Notes under the pieces: generated by a model
The model's database searches: none
The model's input: only the letters and a program-made list of their open reading frames with translations
What the model was told of the DNA's origin: nothing
Translations under genes and position numbers: made by a program
In this document: piece after piece, positions 6,442-12,572 of the stretch
Layout: every line of letters starts with the position of its first letter
How positions within the stretch are numbered: the stretch's first letter is position 1
Origin: Ardenticatenia bacterium
Lineage (GTDB): Bacteria; Chloroflexota; Anaerolineae; Aggregatilineales; Ch27
NCBI GenBank assembly: GCA_026983935.1
Contig: JALSTC010000419.1
Location: 1 to 12,572 of the forward strand
Reading direction: 5' to 3'
DNA length: 12,572 nt

Positions 6442-7428
6442 ATGTCACAACGCACGCTGTCTTTACGCCAGGCAGCGCTGAAGGATGTTACTGCCATTCA
6501 GGCGCTGGCCGATGCGCAAACGGCCCGCTTTCATGCCGGGGATGCGCGGCTGCCCGCCCGGCATACGCTGCCCCCCTGGATGATCCTGGCCGATGACGGC
6601 CCGTGCTGGCTGGCGGAAGGCCCGGCGGGTGTCATCGGAGCGCTGTGTGCGGAGCGCGAGTCCTGGGCAGCGGCCAGCCCTCTGGCGAATGTTTTTCCCC
6701 GGCGCTATCTGCGTGTGCGGCTCTGGCTGGCGGATGACGCCGATCCGGGGGAGCTTCTGCCTGCGCTGCTGGCGCGGCTGGATGCCTGGCCGGGCACGCT
6801 GCGCATTCCCGCACGGATGCTGCTGGCCCCTGTGTGTGATGCACGTCTGATGGCGGCGCTGCGGGGCTGCGGCTTTGCGCCGTACCATACGATCGCTCAC
6901 CGACCGATGACGCTCCCCTTGCCGGGGCTGCCGGAGCCGGTGGACGGCCTGCTGATCCGGACGGCAGCAGAGTGGGATGTGCCGGTGGTGGCGGAGTTGA
7001 TGGCCGAATCGTGGCGTTTCCATGCGGCGCATCAACCGGCCATCGAACTGAGCGATTCCCTGTTGGAAGGGTGCATGATCCAGACCCGGCAGCTTCTTGG
7101 CGGCGGTATGCGGCAGGTGTTGCTGCTGGCGGAGCGCGGGGATGAAGTTGTCGGCTTCTTTGGGATCGGCCTCAGTGTGCAGGACCCGACGGCACGCCCG
7201 GCGTTGTTTTGCAAGGGGCGCTACGGTGACATTTTCGAGGTGGCCGTGCGGGCTGATCAGCGGGGACGCGGAATCGGGCGGGCGCTGTTCCGGGCGGCCT
7301 GGCAGTGGTTCCGGCGGCGTAATGTCGTGGGTGTGTTCGTCAACTACGCGCCCACCAATCCTTTGAGCAGCCGCTTCTGGCCGAAGCTGGGATTCCGGGA
7401 TGCCTGGGTGAACTGGTGGCGGCCATGA
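6442..7428 (+). CDS. GNAT-family N-acetyltransferase, two-domain
   Basis: A 328-residue cytoplasmic protein predicted to transfer acetyl from acetyl-CoA to an unknown amine. The C-terminal half (about 170-328) is a complete GNAT domain: IFEVAVRADQRGRGIGRALF (264-283) is motif A, with the Q/RxxGxG/A acetyl-CoA pyrophosphate loop at Gln273-Gly279. NYAPTNPLSSRFWPKLGF (301-318) is motif B. The N-terminal half (1-165) has GNAT-like pattern (LRQAALKDVTAIQALADAQ, then an LRGCGFAPY ending) but no clear loop, so it looks like a degenerate second GNAT domain. ATG 6442 is preferred over the in-frame GTG 6436 because AGGTGAGG lies just before it. Its TGA overlaps the kinase ATG (ATGA), implying a coupled operon of two genes and hinting at a shared substrate pathway, which is inference only. 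Confidence 0.85.
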   Translation: MSQRTLSLRQAALKDVTAIQALADAQTARFHAGDARLPARHTLPPWMILADDGPCWLAEGPAGVIGALCAERESWAAASPLANVFPRRYLRVRLWLADDADPGELLPALLARLDAWPGTLRIPARMLLAPVCDARLMAALRGCGFAPYHTIAHRPMTLPLPGLPEPVDGLLIRTAAEWDVPVVAELMAESWRFHAAHQPAIELSDSLLEGCMIQTRQLLGGGMRQVLLLAERGDEVVGFFGIGLSVQDPTARPALFCKGRYGDIFEVAVRADQRGRGIGRALFRAAWQWFRRRNVVGVFVNYAPTNPLSSRFWPKLGFRDAWVNWWRP

Positions 7429-8489
7429 GTGATGGTTCACTGCGCTTATTTGTGCCGGGGCGAATCTGCCTCTTTGGGGAGCATTCCGACTGGGCCGGGG
7501 GGTATCGGCGCGTCAATCCGGCGCTGGAGAAGGGGTACGCGCTGATCGTGGGGACGAATCAGGGCATCCATGCCGCCGTCGCGCCGCACCCGGACGCGCT
7601 GGTGCTGACGGCCACCACACCTGACGGCCAGACTCACGGCCCGCTGACTCTGCCCATGCAGCCGGACGCGCTGCTGGCGGAGGCGCAGCGCGGCGGCTTC
7701 TGGAGCTACATCGCCGGGACGGCGTACCGCATTCTGGCCCGCTATCCGGTGCGCGGCCTGACGATCCGCAATGACCGCACCGATCTGCCGGTCAGAAAGG
7801 GGCTGTCATCCAGCGCCGCGATCTGCGTGCTGACGGCGCGGGCTTTCAACCGGGTCTATGGCCTCGGCCTGACGCTGCGTGACGAAATGGAGCTGGCCTA
7901 CCGGGGCGAGATCACCACACCGTCGCGCTGCGGGCGGATGGATCAGGGCTGCGCCTTTGGCAGCCGCCCGGTGCTGATGACCTTTGACGGGGACGATCTG
8001 GAAACGGAATCGCTGACGGCGGGGCGCGATCTGCATTTTGTCATCGTAGACCTGCAGGCCGGGAAAGACACAATGCGCATTCTCTCGCGGTTGAATGCCT
8101 GCTACCCGTTTCCCGATGGCGCGGTGTCGGCAGGTGTGCAGCGGCTGTTCGGCCCGATCAACAAGCGGATCGTGGGCCAGGCAGTGGCGGCCCTGCAGGC
8201 AGGCGACGCTGAGCAGCTTGGGGCACTGATGACCGAAGCGCAGGCGCTTTTTGACCGTTATGCTGCCCCGGCCTGCCCGGCGGAACTGACCGCCCCCGTC
8301 CTGCACCGCGTGCTGAACTACACGCCGCTGCAGCCGCACATCTGGGGCGGCAAAGGAGTCGGATCGCAGGGCGACGGATCGGCGCAGTTTGTGGCCCGCA
8401 GTGCCGCCGATCAGGCAGCAGCCATTGCGCTTATCGAGCGCGATCTGGGGATGCCCTGCCTCAGGCTGACGCTCTCCGCCGGGGGATGA
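7425..8489 (+). CDS. GHMP-family sugar kinase (galactokinase-like), substrate unknown
   Basis: Predicted ATP-dependent small-molecule kinase, probably making a sugar 1-phosphate in the cytoplasm. The 354 residues show the GHMP motifs in order. PGRICLFGEHSDWAGG (11-26) resembles the galactokinase GRxNLIGEHTDYxGG signature. PVRKGLSSSAA (122-132) is the ATP phosphate loop. RMDQG (171-175) carries the catalytic Asp173. GGKGVGSQGDGSAQF (308-322) is motif 3. The first signature differs from true galactokinases (FGEHSDW for IGEHTDY, then RRVN), so galactose is not assured; other sugars or related alcohols are possible. ATG 7425 overlaps the acetyltransferase stop as ATGA and follows GGTGG; an in-frame GTG at 7416 is less likely. 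The gene ends two bases from the stop of the converging alkyltransferase-like gene, leaving no room for a separate terminator. Confidence 0.87.
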   Translation: MSDGSLRLFVPGRICLFGEHSDWAGGYRRVNPALEKGYALIVGTNQGIHAAVAPHPDALVLTATTPDGQTHGPLTLPMQPDALLAEAQRGGFWSYIAGTAYRILARYPVRGLTIRNDRTDLPVRKGLSSSAAICVLTARAFNRVYGLGLTLRDEMELAYRGEITTPSRCGRMDQGCAFGSRPVLMTFDGDDLETESLTAGRDLHFVIVDLQAGKDTMRILSRLNACYPFPDGAVSAGVQRLFGPINKRIVGQAVAALQAGDAEQLGALMTEAQALFDRYAAPACPAELTAPVLHRVLNYTPLQPHIWGGKGVGSQGDGSAQFVARSAADQAAAIALIERDLGMPCLRLTLSAGG

Positions 8490-8491
8490 GG

Positions 8492-8899
8492 TCACTTCAG
8501 CGGGCGGGGTGGCAGCAGGCCGTGCGCCTGCAGCCAGTCTTGCGGCGGGCCTTCCCAGCCAAAGAGTTTGAAGTCCACCCGTTCATTCTCATCAAACACG
8601 ACGCCCTCCGTCTCCAGCAGGAGGCGCTGCCTTTCGCGCCCACCGGGCTGTGGCAGGTTGCTGATGAAGCCCCGGCTGTTGATCACCCGCTGCCAGGGAA
8701 TATCCGTCCCGACGGAGAGCCGCATGGCCGTGCCCACCCACCGTGCCCGCACGTGGGCGTAGCGCAGCGGGTCCACGCCGTCGGGCGGGGGGATCATGGA
8801 GGCGATTTGTCCATAGGTGCTGACCTTGCCGGGGGGAATCTGCCGCACGATCTGCCAGACGATGGGATTGAAGGTTTGTGGATTGGATGGGGTGAACAT
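8492..8899 (-). CDS. Alkyltransferase-like protein (ATL), MGMT DNA-binding-domain homologue
   Basis: A 135-residue protein equal to the C-terminal DNA-binding domain of O6-alkylguanine-DNA alkyltransferase. The active-site PCHRV is PWQRV (68-72): Trp69 replaces the alkyl-accepting Cys, the hallmark of ATL proteins (E. coli YbaZ, S. pombe Atl1). These bind O6-alkylguanine without repairing it and flag the lesion for nucleotide excision repair. Other expected residues are present: VSTYGQIASM (26-35) holds the conserved Tyr29 of the recognition region, and RARWVGTAMR (51-60) the arginine finger, probably Arg53. The tail FKLFGWEGPPQDWLQAHG is typical of bacterial ATLs. ATG 8899 follows GCGGGG. 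The gene is divergent from the thiolase, sharing a 178-base spacer with a good -10 on this strand, and converges with the kinase gene. Confidence 0.92.
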   Translation of the reverse strand: MFTPSNPQTFNPIVWQIVRQIPPGKVSTYGQIASMIPPPDGVDPLRYAHVRARWVGTAMRLSVGTDIPWQRVINSRGFISNLPQPGGRERQRLLLETEGVVFDENERVDFKLFGWEGPPQDWLQAHGLLPPRPLK

Positions 8900-8916
8900 G
8901 GTGAGTGCCCCGCGTT

Positions 8917-8947
8917 TTGTCGTGGATGTTTGATGGCGATATTATAC
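8917..8947. promoter_or_regulatory. Back-to-back promoter between the ATL and thiolase genes
   Basis: Within the divergent spacer 8900-9077, the plus strand reads TTGTCG (8917-8922), 17 bases, then TATTAT (8940-8945), a fair sigma-70-type promoter facing the thiolase, with a leader of about 125 bases. The same AT-rich core read on the minus strand gives a perfect TATAAT (8946-8941), which would start the ATL transcript near 8934, about 35 bases before its ATG. No matching minus-strand -35 was found. The rest of the thiolase leader (8953-9077) shows only the AAGGAG ribosome site at 9061-9066. Prediction by eye. Confidence 0.45.
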
Positions 8948-9077
8948 AGGTTGGAGAACGTCGGGGCGATGCGCGGGCCTGCTGTAAATTCCATATCCCT
9001 GAGGCGCTTGCCGCCGGTTGTTATTTCCCGCCCCGGTGAACCACAGGCACAGGTAATCACAAGGAGCATGAATTTCC

Positions 9078-10325
9078 ATGACCGAAGTCGTGATCATTGA
9101 TGCGGTGCGCACGCCGATCGGGCGTGTGCGGGGCGTGCTGAGCGCTGTTCGGCCAGATGATATGGTGGCGCTGGTGCTCAAGGCTATTGTGGCGCGTACC
9201 GGCCTCGATCCCGCCGAGGTCGAGGAAGTGTATATGGGCTGCGCCAACCAGGCGGGCGAGGATAACCGCAATGTGGCGCGGATGGGCACATTGCTAGCCG
9301 GGTTTCCGGTCGAAGTGGCGGCGGTGACGTTCAACCGGCTGTGTGCCAGCGGCCTGAATGCGGTTAACCAGGCGGCGAGAGCCATCAAAGCGGGCGAGGG
9401 GGATGTGTTCATTGCGGGTGGTGTGGAGAGCATGAGCCGGGGGCCGTATGCCATCCCCAAGAGTGACAGGGGCTGGCCGATCGGCAATGTGACGGCATGG
9501 GACTCATCATTTGGCTGGCGTTTCCCCAATCCTGAGATGGAGGCCATGTTTCCGCTGGAGGCCATGGGCGAGACGGCGGAGAACATCTACGAAAAGGTGG
9601 AGCCGAAGATCACGCGGGAAGAGCAGGATGCCTTCGCCTTCGAAAGCCAGCGGCGGGCCGTCGCGGCGATAAACAGCGGGCGCTTCCGCGATGAGATCGT
9701 GCCGGTGGAGATTCCGCAGCGCAAAGGCGATCCGGTCATTGTTGAGCATGACGAGCACCCGCGCTATCACTGGGAGGACGGCGTCGCCGTGCTGGATACG
9801 TCCCTGGAGAAGCTGGCCAGGCTCAGGCCGGTCTTTCGCGAGGGCGGGACGGTCACGGCTGGCAACGCCAGCGGCCTGAATGATGGCGCGGCGGCGGTGC
9901 TGGTCATGAGCGCGGAAAAGGCGGAGGCGTTAGGGTTGAAGCCGGTAGCCCGCTGGGTGGCGAGCGCCGCGGCGGGCGTTGATCCGCGCACGATGGGTCT
10001 GGGGCCGGTTCCCGCCACGCGCAAGGTGATGCAGCGGGCCGGGCTGGTCGTCGAGGATATGGACCTGATCGAACTGAACGAAGCGTTCGCCGTGCAGTCG
10101 CTGGCCGTGATGCGCGAACTGGGCTTCCGCCATGAGATCACTAACGTCAACGGCGGCGCGATCGCGCTGGGGCATCCGCTGGGCTGCTCCGGGGCGCGTA
10201 TCCTGACCACGCTGCTGCACGAGATGAAGAAGCGCAGGGCCGAAGGCCAGCAGATGCGCTACGGTCTGGCGACGCTGTGCGTGGGTGTGGGGCAGGGCGA
10301 GGCGACGATCATCGAGATGCTGTAA
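9078..10325 (+). CDS. Thiolase (acetyl-CoA acyltransferase/acetyltransferase)
   Basis: Predicted to cleave 3-ketoacyl-CoA with CoA (or condense two acetyl-CoA) in the cytoplasm. All catalytic elements are visible: nucleophile Cys89 in NRLCASG, NEAFA (334-338), His366 in GHPLG, and the proton-shuttle Cys401 in CVGVGQG. GGVESMS (114-120) is also typical. The segment QAGEDNRNVARM (58-69) is the form seen in PcaF/PaaJ- and FadA-type degradative thiolases, which favours breakdown over biosynthesis. Its 415 residues exceed the usual 390-400; the extra length lies around 128-160 (GWPIGNVTAWDSSFGWRFPNPEM) in the loop domain that shapes the substrate pocket. ATG 9078 has AAGGAG 11 bases upstream, a rather long spacing. 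It appears monocistronic, with a crotonase elsewhere in the window but no hydroxyacyl-CoA dehydrogenase. Confidence 0.94.
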   Translation: MTEVVIIDAVRTPIGRVRGVLSAVRPDDMVALVLKAIVARTGLDPAEVEEVYMGCANQAGEDNRNVARMGTLLAGFPVEVAAVTFNRLCASGLNAVNQAARAIKAGEGDVFIAGGVESMSRGPYAIPKSDRGWPIGNVTAWDSSFGWRFPNPEMEAMFPLEAMGETAENIYEKVEPKITREEQDAFAFESQRRAVAAINSGRFRDEIVPVEIPQRKGDPVIVEHDEHPRYHWEDGVAVLDTSLEKLARLRPVFREGGTVTAGNASGLNDGAAAVLVMSAEKAEALGLKPVARWVASAAAGVDPRTMGLGPVPATRKVMQRAGLVVEDMDLIELNEAFAVQSLAVMRELGFRHEITNVNGGAIALGHPLGCSGARILTTLLHEMKKRRAEGQQMRYGLATLCVGVGQGEATIIEML

Positions 10326-10367
10326 AACAGGTTGCGTTTTCGGGCGCGGGCGGTATCTTTGAGGGGC

Positions 10368-10398
10368 GGGCAGGTTTGAGCCGGTGGCAGGCCTGCCC
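10368..10398 (+). terminator. Weak hairpin downstream of the thiolase, possible terminator
   Basis: GGGCAGG (10368-10374) can pair with CCTGCCC (10392-10398) across a 17-base loop, and an alternative fold uses the palindrome GGCAGGCCTGCC (10386-10397). Only two T residues follow. It lies about 40 bases past the thiolase stop, in the 141-base spacer 10326-10466. The AT-rich second half of that spacer holds TTGCGA (10399-10404) and TATGAG (10423-10428) 18 bases apart, a weak candidate promoter for the glycosyltransferase. All of this is tentative. Confidence 0.25.
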
Positions 10399-10466
10399 TT
10401 GCGAACGTCCCCACGCAGCAAATATGAGAAACCGTTATTGTATGCCAGAATGCGTTGAGAGCTAAA

Positions 10467-11663
10467 ATGCGTGTAGCCCTGTTCACTGAAACCTTTCTTC
10501 CCAAGATAGACGGCATCGTCAGCGTCCTGCTGCTGACGCTGGAGCATTTCCAGCGGCGCGGTGTGGAAGCGGTGGTCGTCGCCCATGAGCGCGGCGTCCG
10601 CGAATATGCCGGGGCGCGTGTGATCGGCGTGCCGGGCATCGCCGCGCCGTTTTACCCGGAGCTGCACCTGGGGCCGCCGACTCTGAACACGTACCGTCAG
10701 GTCAAAGCCTTCCAGCCGGACATCATTCACCTTGTCCATCCGGCGACCATCGGCGCGGGCGGCATCGTGATCGCCCGGGCGCTGCATGTGCCGTTCATCG
10801 CCTCATTCCACACGGGCATCATGCAAATGGCTCGCTTCTTCAACGCTGGATTCCTGGAGCCGCTGCTGTGGGCCTGGACGCGCTGGACGTTCAACATGGC
10901 CGATGCGCGGCTGGCGACCTCCACACGGGTGCAGCAGGAGCTGATGGCGCATGGCGTGAAGGAGGTCGGGCTGTGGCGGCGCGGCGTGGATGCCAGAAAA
11001 TTCCATCCGCGCTACCGGGACGCGGCCATGCGGGCGGCCCTGAGCGACGGCTATCCGGAGGAAACGATCCTGCTGTATGTGGGACGGCTCTCCCCGGAGA
11101 AGCAGATCGAACACATCCGGGCAGTGCTGGAAGCTGTGCCCGGTACGCGGCTGGCGATCATCGGTGATGGCCCGCACCGCGAGCGGCTGGCGGCGCATTT
11201 TGCCGGGCTGCCGGTGAAGTTCATGGGCTACATGACGGGCGAAGACCTTTCGCGGGCTTATGCCAGCGCGGATATCCTCACGTTTCCCTCGGCCTGGGAA
11301 TCGTTTGGGCTGGTTGTCGTGGAGGCGATGGCGTCGGGTCTGCCGGTGGTGGCGTCGCGGGTCGGCGGCGTGACCGATGTCGTGACGGAGGGCGTGAACG
11401 GCTACACTTTTGAGCCGGGCGACCTGGACGGCCTGATCGCGGGCGTGCGGGCCATCGTCGGGGAGCCGGGCTGGCGCGAAGAAATGGGCCGTGCGGCGCG
11501 GGCCTTCGCGGAGGCGCAGAGCTGGACGACCATCATGGATGAACTGCTGGATGTTTATCGGGGCGTGCTGGCTTCACGGCGTACTGGCGCGGCTGTAAAA
11601 CTCCCCAGTGCGGACATACTTCCGGTTTCACGGCTGCCTCATTCAGAGCGGGAGGCGCATTGA
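10467..11663 (+). CDS. GT4-family glycosyltransferase, SQD2/SqdX- or mannosyltransferase-like
   Basis: A 398-residue GT-B fold retaining glycosyltransferase. The N-terminal acceptor domain opens with MRVALFTETFLPKIDGIVSV and carries PDIIHLVHPA (84-93) and FIASFHTG (110-117). The C-terminal nucleotide-sugar domain has VGRLSPEK (205-212, with Arg207 and Lys212 contacting phosphate), IIGDGPHR (231-238) and the EX7E motif Glu278-Glu286 (WESFGLVVVEAMASG). The stretch LWRRGVDARKFHPRYRDAAMR (169-189) closely recalls plant SQD2 and bacterial SqdX, which move sulfoquinovose to diacylglycerol, but MgtA/PimB-type lipid mannosyltransferases look similar. It probably acts on the inner face of the membrane to make a glycolipid. 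ATG 10467 is preferred over in-frame TTG 10455; the ribosome site (GAGAG) is weak. A proline/serine-rich tail (about 371-398) lies beyond the fold. A strong terminator follows. Confidence 0.88.
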   Translation: MRVALFTETFLPKIDGIVSVLLLTLEHFQRRGVEAVVVAHERGVREYAGARVIGVPGIAAPFYPELHLGPPTLNTYRQVKAFQPDIIHLVHPATIGAGGIVIARALHVPFIASFHTGIMQMARFFNAGFLEPLLWAWTRWTFNMADARLATSTRVQQELMAHGVKEVGLWRRGVDARKFHPRYRDAAMRAALSDGYPEETILLYVGRLSPEKQIEHIRAVLEAVPGTRLAIIGDGPHRERLAAHFAGLPVKFMGYMTGEDLSRAYASADILTFPSAWESFGLVVVEAMASGLPVVASRVGGVTDVVTEGVNGYTFEPGDLDGLIAGVRAIVGEPGWREEMGRAARAFAEAQSWTTIMDELLDVYRGVLASRRTGAAVKLPSADILPVSRLPHSEREAH

Positions 11664-11696
11664 TCCGCCACTGGAAATATTGTGACTGCTGCTGCC

Positions 11697-11725
11697 ATGC
11701 CGGGGACTCACTCCCCGGCATTTTT
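11697..11725 (+). terminator. Strong intrinsic terminator after the glycosyltransferase
   Basis: ATGCCGGGGA (11697-11706) pairs perfectly with TCCCCGGCAT (11712-11721) around the loop CTCAC, and five T residues follow (11721-11725). It sits 33 bases past the glycosyltransferase stop. The stop codon of the converging MscS gene (TGA on the minus strand, 11710-11708) lies in the hairpin loop, so the terminator arm doubles as that gene's last codons. On the minus strand no T run follows, so it should be one-directional. Confidence 0.8.
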
Positions 11726-12571
11726 GCTGTCTTCTGCCGGGTGAGGCATCTGCTCGATGTAAACAGACTGGCTGGGAAAGGCGAAGCTCAGGCCCAGCTC
11801 TTCCACGACATCCATGATCGCCAGCAGGATCGCCTCCTGCTCCGCCATGAAGTCTCCCCAGTCAGGGAGAGCGATATAAGCGCGCACCAGCACTTCCAAC
11901 GCGCTGTCCCCCAACTTGCTGAACAGCACGGTGATGCTGTCCGCGATCACAGCATCGCGGGCTTCAAGCATCGCCTTGATGCGTGTCAGCAGTTCGCGCA
12001 TCTGCCCGCTGCCGGTATCGTAGGTCACGCCGATGGTCAGATCGAGTCGGCGCTTCGTCAGGCGTGACCAGTTGGTGATGACCGAATTGGCAAGCGTGCT
12101 GTTGGGGATGGTGACGATGGCCTGGTCAAGCTGTCGTATCCGCGTGGAGCGGAAGCCGACGTGTTCCACCGTGCCGCTCACGTCGGGCGTCACGATGTAC
12201 TCGCCGACGGTGAAGGGCCGGTCGCTGACGATGGTGGTGAAGCCGAACAGATTGGCTGCCGTGTCCTGCGCTGCCAGCGCAAAGGCCAGCCCGCCCAGTC
12301 CCAGCCCGGTGATCAGTCCGCCCACGTCGTACTGCCATTCCTGCAGCACGATCACCAGGGCCAGCGCGATCAGGATAACCTGAGTGGCCGTACGAATGAA
12401 GGGCAGCAGTTGTTCATCCAGCTTCAGGCCGGTGAGCGAGGCCAGGGTCACGGCGGAGCGGGTGATCAGCCCGACGGTTTTGTGCAGCGCCGCAAAGACA
12501 GCCAGAATGACCAGCGTGCGCGTCAGATGGACGATGAAGTCGGGGATGCCCTCCGGCAGCAGGATGGCCGT
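11708..12571 (-). CDS. MscS-family small-conductance mechanosensitive channel, N-terminus cut by the window edge
   Basis: Inner-membrane channel that opens under membrane tension to release solutes on osmotic downshock. The frame stays open to the right edge, giving 287 visible residues with the start outside; an internal GTG at 12451 is not the real start. From the visible end there are two hydrophobic helices (FIVHLTRTLVILAVFAAL; QVILIALALVIVLQEW), then the pore-lining helix GGLITGLGLGGLAFALAAQD followed by NLFGFTTIVSDRPFTVGEYI. The beta domain carries the signature VTIPNSTLANSVITNWSR. The alpha/beta C-terminal domain ends with FAFPSQSVYIEQMP and a short acidic tail. At least one more N-terminal helix is probably off the edge. 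It converges with the glycosyltransferase, whose terminator overlaps its stop codon. Confidence 0.93.
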   Translation of the reverse strand, partial: TAILLPEGIPDFIVHLTRTLVILAVFAALHKTVGLITRSAVTLASLTGLKLDEQLLPFIRTATQVILIALALVIVLQEWQYDVGGLITGLGLGGLAFALAAQDTAANLFGFTTIVSDRPFTVGEYIVTPDVSGTVEHVGFRSTRIRQLDQAIVTIPNSTLANSVITNWSRLTKRRLDLTIGVTYDTGSGQMRELLTRIKAMLEARDAVIADSITVLFSKLGDSALEVLVRAYIALPDWGDFMAEQEAILLAIMDVVEELGLSFAFPSQSVYIEQMPHPAEDSKNAGE

Positions 12572-12572
12572 T

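Noticed and set aside
6260..6448. N-terminal extension of the first M23-propeller protein upstream of ATG 6259
   Set aside because: It would bury the signal peptide 63 residues in, and it covers the divergent spacer with its promoter-like elements.
8511..8535. Hairpin GGC-A-GCAGGC / GCCTGC-A-GCC between the kinase and ATL genes, considered as a terminator
   Set aside because: Interrupted by an A-A mismatch and not followed by a T run on either strand; probably incidental to the coding sequence.
128..10325. A single fatty-acid oxidation operon joining the crotonase and thiolase
   Set aside because: They are separated by a terminator, a minus-strand gene pair, another operon and a divergent promoter, so they are not co-transcribed.
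1..12572. CRISPR array, tRNA, rRNA, transposase or phage genes
   Set aside because: No repeat-spacer pattern, cloverleaf, inverted-repeat element or mobile-element protein motif was seen on either strand.

Overview
The window is GC-rich bacterial chromosomal DNA with tightly packed genes, frequent overlapping start/stop codons and no visible mobile element, CRISPR array, tRNA or rRNA. The mix of a crotonase, a PcaF/FadA-type thiolase, a SQD2-like glycosyltransferase, a Trp-type alkyltransferase-like protein and exported peptidase-propeller proteins, together with the base composition, would fit a heterotrophic Chloroflexota-type bacterium. This placement is inferred from gene content and style only; no marker gene in the window proves it. 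No gap between genes exceeds about 180 bases.

Layout. (1) Positions 3-2966, plus strand: the tail of an unidentified membrane-like protein, then an enoyl-CoA hydratase, an NTF2/SnoaL-like protein, a shortened metallophosphatase-like protein lacking the canonical metal motifs, and a NIF3/DUF34 metal-binding protein. The last three are closely coupled. The run ends in a hairpin-plus-T-run terminator that lies inside the 3' end of the converging gene. (2) Positions 2985-6259, minus strand: two tandem paralogues encoding exported proteins with an N-terminal M23 (LytM) zinc peptidase domain and a C-terminal PQQ-like beta-propeller, joined by a 4-base GTGA overlap. (3) Positions 6442-8489, plus strand: a two-domain GNAT acetyltransferase coupled by ATGA overlap to a GHMP-family sugar kinase, with a TATAAT box in the divergent spacer upstream. 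(4) Positions 8492-8899, minus strand: an alkyltransferase-like DNA-lesion-recognition protein with Trp in place of the alkyl-accepting Cys. It shares a compact back-to-back promoter region with (5) a thiolase at 9078-10325, plus strand. (6) Positions 10467-11663, plus strand: a GT4 glycosyltransferase resembling sulfoquinovosyl/mannosyl lipid transferases, ending in a strong terminator. (7) Positions 11708-12571, minus strand: an MscS-type mechanosensitive channel that runs off the right edge.

How the genes work together. The crotonase and the thiolase could serve fatty-acid or aromatic acyl-CoA breakdown, but they sit in separate transcription units and no dehydrogenase is present here. The cell-envelope theme is clearer: the two secreted peptidase-propellers, the lipid-type glycosyltransferase and the MscS channel all act at or on the envelope. 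The most unusual items are the peptidase-propeller tandem and the apparently inactive metallophosphatase coupled to NIF3. I found no defence system or other clearly new multi-gene machine.
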